From positions 1 through 6,391 of the forward strand of contig JBNKKA010000224.1 of the NCBI GenBank assembly GCA_050291585.1: 6,391 bases of DNA. Reading direction: 5' to 3'. Within the stretch, counting starts at the first letter, position 1. The number at the start of each line of letters is the position of its first letter. The position numbers were made by a program, and so were the translations under genes. This document shows positions 1-4,978 of the stretch, piece by piece. The notes under the pieces are model-generated. The model did not search any database, was not told where the DNA came from, and worked only from the letters and a program-made list of their open reading frames with translations. The DNA comes from JASJCL01 sp050291585. Lineage in GTDB: Bacteria > Desulfobacterota > Desulfobacteria > Desulfobacterales > Desulfosarcinaceae.

Positions 1-841
1 CGATCATGGAGAAGTATGTGCCCACGAGGATGGCCCCGATGGTGATCCAGATGGGGTTCATGTAGCGGTAGCCCTTGGAGAGCCAGAACCCGTTTTTAAG
101 GACCTTGTAGGAACCGCTTTTTTCACCGTTCACGTAAACGTCAAAGCCGGTTTCCGGGGGGGTGTGGCGGTAGGTCTTGAAACTGGCGGTGAACTTACCG
201 GTGGCCTTGTCCAGCTTGATGCTGGTGCCCTTGTCCCAGTAGTTGCCGCTGGTGGCGTGATCGCTGATGACGGTGCGGGAGAAGATCACCACTTTACCGA
301 CCTTGTTGCCCTCTTTGGAAATGGTGTTGATGCCGTAGCCGGATTCGTTGGCATAACGGAGAAAATTCCACTGGGCCTCCGTCTGGATGGGGCCGAGGAC
401 AGTTTTGACCTCATCTGCCAGGTCGCCGAAATTCTTTTTCAGGTAGAACATGGTGGTGGAGTAGATGCCCTTGCCCTTGCCCAGGAGGACCGAGGGGCCA
501 CCGAACTTCTTCTTACCCGTCTCGCCAAAGGCGGTCGGGTTGGTGGTCAAAATATAATACAGCGGCGGGATCTGGGTATCGAGTTCAAATTTGCTCTTAG
601 CCGCATCCTTTTTCAGACGCTTGACCTCATGGGTGCCGTTGGTGTCCTTGGGAGCGAACATCTCCTGCATGCTAACTGTTAAGTAGAGTTCCTGACCTGG
701 ATCGATGGTGCCCTCGATGGTGACCGTATCACCGGCCTTGAACTCAGATCCCGAGATGGTGGCCGATGAGGCGCAAAATCCAGGCGCAGCCAGGCCGATA
801 ATCAACACACAAAGGGTCGCAAAGAATAGATGCCTTCTCAT
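1..841 (-). CDS. Secreted/membrane-anchored protein of unknown family (3' end beyond window)
   Basis: Open reading frame of 280 codons with no stop before the left edge, so the C-terminus is missing. The ATG at 841-839 is preceded by a very strong Shine-Dalgarno (GGAGGAGG on the minus strand, 845-852) three bases upstream. Residues 1-24 form a signal peptide: MRR, a hydrophobic core (LFFATLCVLIIGLAAP), then GFCASSA. Cleavage is probably near A24 or A27; C23 does not sit in a proper lipobox. Residues 27-100 look like a beta-rich, Ig-like domain (KAGDTVTIEGTIDPGQELYL). Residues 130-170 are more helical, and a second beta-rich stretch follows (205-250). Residues 262-280 (NPIWITIGAILVGTYFSMI) begin a membrane helix, so one or more transmembrane segments probably follow beyond the edge. 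It is likely exported with an extracytoplasmic domain. I do not recognise the family and assign no function. It lies downstream of, and is probably co-transcribed with, the small membrane protein at 1008-1433. Confidence 0.88.
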   Translation of the reverse strand, partial: MRRHLFFATLCVLIIGLAAPGFCASSATISGSEFKAGDTVTIEGTIDPGQELYLTVSMQEMFAPKDTNGTHEVKRLKKDAAKSKFELDTQIPPLYYILTTNPTAFGETGKKKFGGPSVLLGKGKGIYSTTMFYLKKNFGDLADEVKTVLGPIQTEAQWNFLRYANESGYGINTISKEGNKVGKVVIFSRTVISDHATSGNYWDKGTSIKLDKATGKFTASFKTYRHTPPETGFDVYVNGEKSGSYKVLKNGFWLSKGYRYMNPIWITIGAILVGTYFSMI

Positions 842-947
842 TTTCCTCCTCCAGTAAGTACGATTGATCATTAATATTGATAGGGCTCAACAACACTCAT
901 GCAAATGGAAGTAACGACCTCCTTTCAACGGATGACCTTGTGCATAT

Positions 948-1000
948 CCGGAGAGAATTGATCTAATCCGCTTTTCACCTACGAAAAGCGTTTTCTCCGG
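948..1000. other. Nested double hairpin between the two leftward genes
   Basis: Outer arms CCGGAGA (948-954) and TCTCCGG (994-1000) enclose a perfect inner hairpin, CGCTTTTC (969-976), loop ACCTAC, GAAAAGCG (983-990). The outer stem extends to ten pairs in plus-strand RNA through a G-U pair; on the minus strand that pair becomes a mismatch. It begins 8 bases beyond the stop codon of the 141-residue membrane protein and 107 bases before the next start. No U-tract follows on the minus strand, so it does not look like a simple intrinsic terminator. A role in mRNA processing, stability or expression ratio between the two genes is possible (inference). Confidence 0.6.
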
Positions 1001-1007
1001 TTAGGCA

Positions 1008-1433
1008 CTAACTTAATTTTAAATATCTAACAGCCAGCGCGCTTCCCAGCCCGCTGGTGACCATGCCCACAAATAGCAGGAGCGACATTTTACCTATGCC
1101 GATGAGGATTGTTCCAGCCAGTTTCCAGAAAAGAAGGTTCAATCCCACCGTCGCAATAAGGACCACGGCAAGGCCCGCTGCCATGGAAACCAGACGTTTG
1201 CGCATGAAACCGTCTCTGGTTTTTTCAATCACATTGTATCCCGTGAGGGCCGTATTGAAGCCGATGATGACGGGCAATAGGGTTTCGATGGCGGCGGTGG
1301 TCATCAGGTTGGATAGAAAACCAACGAGTATGATCGCTCCGACCACACCAATCGAAACACTATAAAGGGTCTGGCCCCAGCGAGTGGAGCCCAGCCGTAT
1401 GAGGTAGTCTGTGTAATAGCCTATATCGAGCAT
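1008..1433 (-). CDS. Small multi-pass membrane protein, unknown function
   Basis: 141 codons from ATG 1433-1431 to TAA at 1008-1010. The minus-strand upstream sequence has a modest Shine-Dalgarno (AAAGG, 1439-1443) five bases before the ATG. The protein is strongly hydrophobic with about four membrane segments: roughly residues 22-45, 47-66, 82-104 and 106-137 (the last long and possibly shorter in reality). The loop between segments 2 and 3 (EKTRDGFMRKR, 70-80) is basic, which places it in the cytoplasm by the positive-inside rule. There is no cleavable signal, and no catalytic motif, cofactor site or conserved family signature that I recognise. An antisense frame over the same bases lacks any domain character and was discounted. 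The sigma-54 promoter about 40 bases upstream supports the gene and this start. It probably acts with the following secreted/membrane protein (1-841), since the two run in the same direction and share this promoter. Confidence 0.8.
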   Translation of the reverse strand: MLDIGYYTDYLIRLGSTRWGQTLYSVSIGVVGAIILVGFLSNLMTTAAIETLLPVIIGFNTALTGYNVIEKTRDGFMRKRLVSMAAGLAVVLIATVGLNLLFWKLAGTILIGIGKMSLLLFVGMVTSGLGSALAVRYLKLS

Positions 1434-1484
1434 ATGCGCCTTTGTTGCCCCTATTTAAACCGGATGCGTATTCCAAACACTCTG

Positions 1485-1500
1485 AGCAAGCAATATGCCA
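1485..1500 (-). promoter_or_regulatory. Sigma-54 (RpoN) -24/-12 promoter for the leftward genes
   Basis: Read on the minus strand, the sequence is TGGCAT-ATTGC-TTGCT. The invariant GG (1499-1498) and GC (1487-1486) are separated by exactly ten bases, matching the known RpoN consensus TGGCAC-N5-TTGCW with one mismatch (T for the final C of TGGCAC). Start of transcription is predicted near 1474, giving a leader of about 40 bases before the ATG at 1433. Sigma-54 promoters need an enhancer-binding ATPase, and suitable upstream elements are present (1563-1575 and 1638-1665). Confidence 0.72.
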
Positions 1501-1562
1501 CGAAAAATTCACAATTCGGCCTGGACCCGGTTTTTCTGAAAAATTTCGTAATTTATATGTAT

Positions 1563-1575
1563 TATCAATAGATTA
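1563..1575 (+). promoter_or_regulatory. IHF-like binding site
   Basis: TATCAA-TAGA-TTA matches the IHF consensus WATCAA-N4-TTR at every defined position and lies in AT-rich DNA. Its centre is about 95 bases upstream of the predicted sigma-54 start, between promoter and distal dyad, which is where IHF bends DNA in many enhancer-dependent promoters. The motif is short and AT-rich, so it can arise by chance; position is the main support. Confidence 0.45.
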
Positions 1576-1637
1576 GTTATTTTTACCAAAAACTCGGCCC
1601 ACACCGGCCGGCCCCAGAGGCGTTCTCCTGGGAGATT

Positions 1638-1665
1638 CGAAGTGCAACATTATACATGCGCTTCG
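1638..1665. promoter_or_regulatory. Dyad, candidate upstream activator site for the sigma-54 promoter
   Basis: CGAAGTGC (1638-1645) and GCGCTTCG (1658-1665) form an inverted repeat with a 12-base spacer and one non-identical position (a G-U pair if read as RNA). Its centre lies about 178 bases upstream of the predicted start at 1474, a typical distance for an enhancer-binding protein site. The activator is not identifiable from the window. Alternatives are a regulator of the rightward genes or an unrelated hairpin. Confidence 0.35.
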
Positions 1666-1741
1666 GCGACGATCTATTTTTCCCTCATATTTTCAGAGGG
1701 ATAATATTATGCATCTTTTTTTTTGCAGCGCAATTATTTTA

Positions 1742-1769
1742 TTGCATTAGCTAAGGTTTTTCCTACAAT
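1742..1769 (+). promoter_or_regulatory. Weak candidate sigma-70 promoter for the rightward genes
   Basis: A good -10 (TACAAT, 1764-1769) lies 16 bases after a poor -35 (TTGCAT, 1742-1747), predicting a start near 1776 and a leader of roughly 315 bases. The -35 overlaps one copy of the repeated TTATTGCATT, which might mean activator dependence. This is the best match I found but not a strong one; TAGAAT at 1844-1849 is another possible -10, without a well-spaced -35. Confidence 0.25.
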
Positions 1770-1837
1770 GGCACACTTCCGAGAGGTCTCGAGAATTAGC
1801 GGGCACGCCTTATTGCATTGATATTATATTGATTATC

Positions 1838-1874
1838 AGGGGATAGAATTTGCGGAAGGGTCCATCTGTCCCCT
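1838..1874 (+). other. Ten-pair dyad GGGGATAGA/TCTGTCCCC
   Basis: Bases 1838-1847 (AGGGGATAGA) pair with 1865-1874 (TCTGTCCCCT) through ten continuous pairs including one U-G, around a 17-base loop. The wobble only pairs in plus-strand RNA, which favours a rightward leader transcript. The heptamer GGGGAYA in it recurs in the structure at 1923-1984, so a DNA operator made of repeated half-sites is an equally fair reading. Confidence 0.5.
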
Positions 1875-1922
1875 TTACAAATGGTACGCTATTTGCGATA
1901 CGAGCAAAAGGTCATCCCACAG

Positions 1923-1984
1923 TCAGCAGGTTACGAGCCTATCCCCAAGCGCTCGTTTTTCAGGTGGGGATATGGACCTGCTGG
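1923..1984 (+). ncRNA. Candidate structured leader RNA with bulge-loop pseudoknot
   Basis: Outer stem: CAGCAGGT (1924-1931) with ACCTGCTG (1976-1983), eight pairs, extendable by a U-G pair at each end. Inner stem: TATCCCCA (1940-1947) with TGGGGATA (1965-1972), eight pairs, extendable by two C-G pairs past a bulged U (1973). The single-stranded segment ACGAGC (1933-1938) between the stems is perfectly complementary to GCTCGT (1951-1956) in the apical loop, which would close a pseudoknot. GCTCGT runs into five T (1956-1960), so the six-pair hairpin alone could instead act as a weak terminator. The upstream segment 1910-1920 (GGTCATCCCAC) can also pair, with bulges, to 1964-1978, giving an alternative fold. 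It lies 107 bases before the Fe-S gene. I could not match it to a riboswitch class I know. Confidence 0.45.
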
Positions 1985-2021
1985 ACGCGGGACATGCCTT
2001 TCTCGGACAATCGCCACACAC

Positions 2022-2041
2022 TCGCTGCGTGATAGCAGCGA
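2022..2041 (+). other. Seven-pair hairpin in the leader of the Fe-S gene
   Basis: TCGCTGC (2022-2028) and GCAGCGA (2035-2041) pair perfectly around the loop GTGATA. No T-run follows, so it is not a terminator. It ends 36 bases before the GGAGG ribosome site (2078-2082) of the next gene, leaving that site free. Confidence 0.5.
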
Positions 2042-2090
2042 CATCATTCAGATAACGTTAACACAGCACAACTCAGCGGAGGCTTAAGGG

Positions 2091-2606
2091 ATGAGTCAGT
2101 ATTACCTGTTCCAGGATACGCGCAAATGCATCGGCTGCAAGGCCTGCGAAGTGCAATGCAAAGCCAACAAAAAACTGCCGGCCGGTCCCAGACTGTGTCA
2201 GATCATCGAAGTGGGCCCTAAACTCATCGGCGGTCTGCCCAAGATGGCCTACGTTTTCATGCCCTGTTACCACTGCGAAAATCCCTGGTGTGTGACCGCC
2301 TGCCCCACCGGCGCCATGCAGAGGCGCCCCAAGGACGGCATCGTCTTTATCAATCATGACTTGTGCGTGGGCTGCAAGACCTGCATATCTGCCTGCCCCT
2401 GGGGCGCCCCCCAGTGGGATCCCGATTCCGGTACTGTTGTCAAATGCGATTACTGCATGGACCGTATCGACCAGGGTCTGGAGCCGGCCTGCGCGACCAC
2501 CTGCACCAGCCATTGTCTCAAGTTCGGTCAGGTTGAAGAGATGACCCAGATTCGTCGCGAACGCCACGCGACGGCGGTGAGCTCTTTCGAAAACACCAGC
2601 TTCTAA
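2091..2606 (+). CDS. Four-cluster [4Fe-4S] electron-transfer subunit (PsrB/PhsB/DmsB-like)
   Basis: 171 codons from ATG 2091 to TAA 2604-2606, with GGAGG (2078-2082) eight bases upstream. Four ferredoxin-type cysteine sets are complete: C13-x2-C16-x2-C19-x3-C23; C59-x2-C62-x4-C67-x3-C71; C92-x2-C95-x2-C98-x3-C102; and C119-x2-C122-x11-C134-x3-C138. This is the standard 16-cysteine layout of the Fe-S subunits that pass electrons to or from bis-MGD molybdoenzymes (DmsB, PsrB, PhsB, NrfC). C36 and C142 are extra. There is no signal peptide and no membrane anchor, so it acts in the cytoplasm unless carried out by a Tat partner, and the catalytic subunit encoded downstream has no Tat signal either. 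The order (Fe-S subunit before catalytic subunit) is the reverse of typical psrABC or dmsABC operons. A terminator follows the gene. The family is certain; the physiological electron partner is not. Confidence 0.95.
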   Translation: MSQYYLFQDTRKCIGCKACEVQCKANKKLPAGPRLCQIIEVGPKLIGGLPKMAYVFMPCYHCENPWCVTACPTGAMQRRPKDGIVFINHDLCVGCKTCISACPWGAPQWDPDSGTVVKCDYCMDRIDQGLEPACATTCTSHCLKFGQVEEMTQIRRERHATAVSSFENTSF

Positions 2607-2636
2607 GCGGGGTATGGGGTCCTGAACGCCCCGCTG

Positions 2637-2680
2637 AGGTTGCCGGTCGAACACTAGGCCGATCCGGCAGCCTATTTTTT
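2637..2680 (+). terminator. Intrinsic terminator between the Fe-S and molybdoenzyme genes
   Basis: AGGTTGCCGG (2637-2646) pairs with CCGGCAGCCT (2664-2673), ten pairs with one U-G, and is followed by A and six T (2675-2680). This is a good rho-independent terminator on the plus strand. A second hairpin, AGCGGGG (2606-2612) with CCCCGCT (2629-2635), starts at the stop codon of the Fe-S gene but lacks a U-tract; it may stabilise the transcript end. Together they would reduce transcription into the gene at 2763. Confidence 0.75.
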
Positions 2681-2762
2681 GTGTTAGCATGCTGCTGAAA
2701 CTTTTGCCCAAGGCCTTATGACAAGCTGTCCGACGGCCAAACAGCATCCAAAAGGAAAGAAA

Positions 2763-4847
2763 ATGACGACACGCTCGAGTTACAGTATCTGCGGTATGTG
2801 CACCGTGCGCTGCCCCATTAAGGTCGAATCGGAGAACGGTCAGGTTAATTTCATCCAGGGCAACCCCCATGTTCCCGCCATGAAGGGTGCGGTCTGCCCC
2901 CGGGGAGCGGCCGGAATCGCCCTCATCAACGACAACGAACGTCCCCAGAACCCGCTCATTCGCGAGGGAAAGCGAGGAGAGGGCAAGTGGCGTAAGGCGA
3001 CCTGGGATGAGGCCTTGGACTACGTGGCCGAACGGCTCAGCGCCATCAAAAATGAGCATGGCGCCCGCGCCCTGGCCTTTTCCGACCGCGGCGGGCCTTT
3101 TCGCGATATCCACCGTGCCTTTCTCAAGGGTTTCGGCACACCGAACTATTGTAACCATGACGCCTCCTGCGCGCGCAACGTCCAGCACAGCGCCCTCTCC
3201 CTGACCGGCATGGGCCGCAAGGCCGTCTCATACGACCTCAAAAATTGCCGCCACGTGATCCTCCAGTTCCGCAACATTTTTGAGGCCATCAACGTCCAGG
3301 AGGTCAACAACCTCATGGACGCCATGGAGGCGGGCTGTAAACTGACCGTCATCGACGTGCGAGCCAACATCAGCGCCCAGAAGGCCACCCGTTACATGCA
3401 GATCCGCCCGGGTACGGACTACGCTTTCAACCTGGCCGTGATCAACGAAATCCTGAAAAAACGCCTCTATGACAAGGCTTTCGTGAGCCAGCATATGGGC
3501 GGACTCAAGGCGTTCGAACAGTTCATCGAGGCGTACACCCCCGAATGGGCCGAGGCCGAGACGGGTATCCCCGCAGACCAACTGCGCCAGTTTGTCCAGG
3601 AGTTGGCCGCAGCGGCACCTTCAGTCATCTGGCACCCCGGCTGGATGGCCGCGCGCTACACAGACAGTTTCTACATCTGCCGCTCGATCTACATCATCAA
3701 CGGCCTCCTGGGCGCCTACGGCTCCAAGGGCGGCCTGCCTTTCGTCAACAAACCCGGCGACGTGGGCCGCAAGGGCCTCAAATCTTTTATGGACCTCTAC
3801 CCCAAACCCGAGGAGAAACGCGCCGACGGTGTGGGCTGGAAGTATCCTCAATTCGAAGCCGGTCCCGGCCTGCTGCATCTCATGTTCGAGGCCATGGAAA
3901 GTGCCGACCCTTATCCGGTCAAGGCCTATATCGCCTACCGCCACGACCCCCTCATGGGCTTCCCCGAGCAGGAACAGATTAAAAAGGTGTGGGAAAAGCT
4001 CGATCTGCTTGTATCGGTAACCTTCAGTTGGTCTGACACAGCCTGGAACAGCGACGTGGTTCTGCCCCTTTCCCCCTATCTGGAGAGAGAGAGCATCATC
4101 ATCACCAAAGCCGGCGCCAAGCCACAGTTCGCCGTGCGCCAACGCGCCGTCGAACCGCGCTACGACACCCGGTCCGACTGGGAGATCATCAGCGGCCTGG
4201 CCAAGCGCCTGGACCTGCCCGAGCTAGCCTTTGATTCAGTGGAGGATGTGTGGAACTTCCAATTGGAGGGCACTGGGGTTACCATCGAGGACTTCGACGC
4301 CAAAGGCTTTGTCTCCCTGGCGGACAAGGCCCCCGAACGCGACCTGACTGCGTTCAAATTCAAGACCCCCAGCGGCAAGTTCGAGCTCGTCTCCAGCAAG
4401 CTGGAGGATTGCGGCCTGCCTTCGTTGAAACCCTATGAGAGCCCCAAGCACCCCCCCAAAGGCAGCTTCCGCCTGACCTTCGGCCGCTGTGCCCTGCACA
4501 CCCAGGGGCACACGGTCAACAACCCGGCCCTGTTCGAGCAGATGCCCGAGAACACCCTCTGGATCAACACCCGACCAGCAAAGGAACTGGGCATTCAGGA
4601 CGGTGATACAGTGAAGGTCAGCCAGAACGGCCATTCGGAAACCATCCGGGCTAAGGTAACTGACTTCATCCATCCTGAGGCGATCTTTGTCATCCACGGC
4701 TTCGGCCACCGCCTGCCGGTGGAGAGCCGCGCCTTTGGGAGGGGCCTGGCAGACAACAACTTTATGAAAGGTGGCCTAAAGGTCTGGGACCAGGCCGGCG
4801 GCGCCATCGCCTACCAGGAGCATTTTGTCAAGGTTGAGAAGGCCTGA
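2763..4847 (+). CDS. Molybdopterin (bis-MGD) oxidoreductase catalytic subunit, PsrA/PhsA-like, cytoplasmic
   Basis: 694 codons, ATG 2763 to TGA 4845-4847. I chose this start because AAGGA (2752-2756) lies six bases upstream; an in-frame ATG at 2718 would add 15 residues with a poorer site. The N-terminus opens directly with the [4Fe-4S] motif C10-x2-C13-x3-C17-x27-C45 (ICGMCTVRCPI ... CPRGAAG), so there is no Tat signal. The probable Mo/W ligand is C136 in NHDASC, matching the H-x3-C of thiosulfate/polysulfide reductases. Further family marks are GNP (34-36), RPGTDYA (215-221), RHDPLMGFPEQ (393-403), SDVVLP (430-435), KTPSGKFEL (534-542) and the C-terminal dinucleotide-binding domain from about 569 (HTQGHTVNNPAL, GFGHR). 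It fits the PsrA/PhsA branch better than formate dehydrogenase, nitrate reductase or acetylene hydratase. It presumably pairs with the Fe-S protein at 2091. No NrfD/PsrC membrane subunit follows. Substrate is uncertain: sulfur compounds are the first guess, but other oxyanions or organic substrates are possible. Confidence 0.92.
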   Translation: MTTRSSYSICGMCTVRCPIKVESENGQVNFIQGNPHVPAMKGAVCPRGAAGIALINDNERPQNPLIREGKRGEGKWRKATWDEALDYVAERLSAIKNEHGARALAFSDRGGPFRDIHRAFLKGFGTPNYCNHDASCARNVQHSALSLTGMGRKAVSYDLKNCRHVILQFRNIFEAINVQEVNNLMDAMEAGCKLTVIDVRANISAQKATRYMQIRPGTDYAFNLAVINEILKKRLYDKAFVSQHMGGLKAFEQFIEAYTPEWAEAETGIPADQLRQFVQELAAAAPSVIWHPGWMAARYTDSFYICRSIYIINGLLGAYGSKGGLPFVNKPGDVGRKGLKSFMDLYPKPEEKRADGVGWKYPQFEAGPGLLHLMFEAMESADPYPVKAYIAYRHDPLMGFPEQEQIKKVWEKLDLLVSVTFSWSDTAWNSDVVLPLSPYLERESIIITKAGAKPQFAVRQRAVEPRYDTRSDWEIISGLAKRLDLPELAFDSVEDVWNFQLEGTGVTIEDFDAKGFVSLADKAPERDLTAFKFKTPSGKFELVSSKLEDCGLPSLKPYESPKHPPKGSFRLTFGRCALHTQGHTVNNPALFEQMPENTLWINTRPAKELGIQDGDTVKVSQNGHSETIRAKVTDFIHPEAIFVIHGFGHRLPVESRAFGRGLADNNFMKGGLKVWDQAGGAIAYQEHFVKVEKA

Positions 4848-4851
4848 GACA

Positions 4852-4935
4852 CAGTGCGCCAGTATGCCAGTTAGCCGGTGAGCCAGTAAAAAAAAGCAAT
4901 ACTTTACTGGCTCACTAGCGCACTGACTGACCGGC
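4852..4935. repeat. Degenerate octamer repeats in opposed arms forming a long cruciform
   Basis: The left arm (4858-4889) is four tandem 8-base units: GCCAGTAT, GCCAGTTA, GCCGGTGA, GCCAGTAA. The right arm (4904-4935) reads as units of the same period in reverse complement: TTACTGGC, TCACTAGC, GCACTGAC, TGACCGGC. Two perfect stems result: 13 pairs GTGAGCCAGTAAA (4878-4890) with 4903-4915 around a 12-base loop, and 8 pairs CAGTGCGC (4852-4859) with GCGCACTG (4918-4925). It lies in the gap between convergent genes, where it may block read-through from both sides. No U-tract follows the stem on either strand, so it is not a classical intrinsic terminator. Confidence 0.8.
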
Positions 4936-4978
4936 ACACGGCTCGGGCCCCACGCTCAAGGTCAAGAAGGTGTTATTG

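Larger units (their letters stand above)
1434..2090. other. Long non-coding region between divergent genes
   Basis: No credible gene lies in these 657 bases. Two short plus-strand frames in 1850-2087 lack ribosome sites and recognisable protein character. The left half (1480-1760) is AT-rich and holds the leftward sigma-54 control region. Smaller elements there are a TTTTTC-T-GAAAAA dyad (1531-1543), a CCGGCCGG palindrome (1604-1611), a CCCAG/CTGGG dyad (1613-1632), a TCCCTC/GAGGGA hairpin (1681-1701), an ATAATATTAT palindrome (1701-1710) and a run of nine T (1716-1724). TTATTGCATT occurs twice (1739-1748 and 1810-1819). The right half is the presumed rightward leader, with dyads and the structured element described separately. 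Confidence 0.8.

Noticed and set aside
164..682. Plus-strand open frame (172 codons) opposite the exported protein
   Set aside because: The minus frame has a signal peptide, a strong ribosome site and a continuous frame to the window edge; the plus frame is its shadow.
871..924. Perfect Shine-Dalgarno AAGGAGGT (917-924, minus strand) before a nine-codon frame starting at 900
   Set aside because: The spacer is 16 bases, too long for initiation, and the peptide is too short to support as a gene; a leader peptide cannot be excluded.
1681..1724. TCCCTC/GAGGGA hairpin with nine downstream T as a terminator
   Set aside because: The T-run begins 14 bases after the stem and no gene ends upstream on the plus strand.
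1769..1785. TGGCAC resembling a sigma-54 -24 element
   Set aside because: There is no GC at the required -12 position; the bases there read AG.
1801..1817. Sigma-54-like GGGCACG...TTGCA for the rightward genes
   Set aside because: The GG-GC spacing is eleven rather than ten bases, which normally abolishes RpoN recognition.
1850..2087. Two overlapping short plus-strand frames (60 and 68 codons) in the leader
   Set aside because: No ribosome site, no recognisable protein features, and they cover the inverted repeats that suggest a non-coding role.
2718..2762. Upstream ATG start for the molybdoenzyme, adding 15 residues
   Set aside because: The added residues resemble no signal peptide, and the ATG at 2763 has the better-spaced AAGGA ribosome site.
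2073..3188. Long minus-strand open frame (371 codons) over the Fe-S gene and the start of the molybdoenzyme gene
   Set aside because: It lies antisense to two genes with unmistakable cysteine motifs, has no recognisable domain, and is explained by the GC-rich codon usage of the plus-strand genes.
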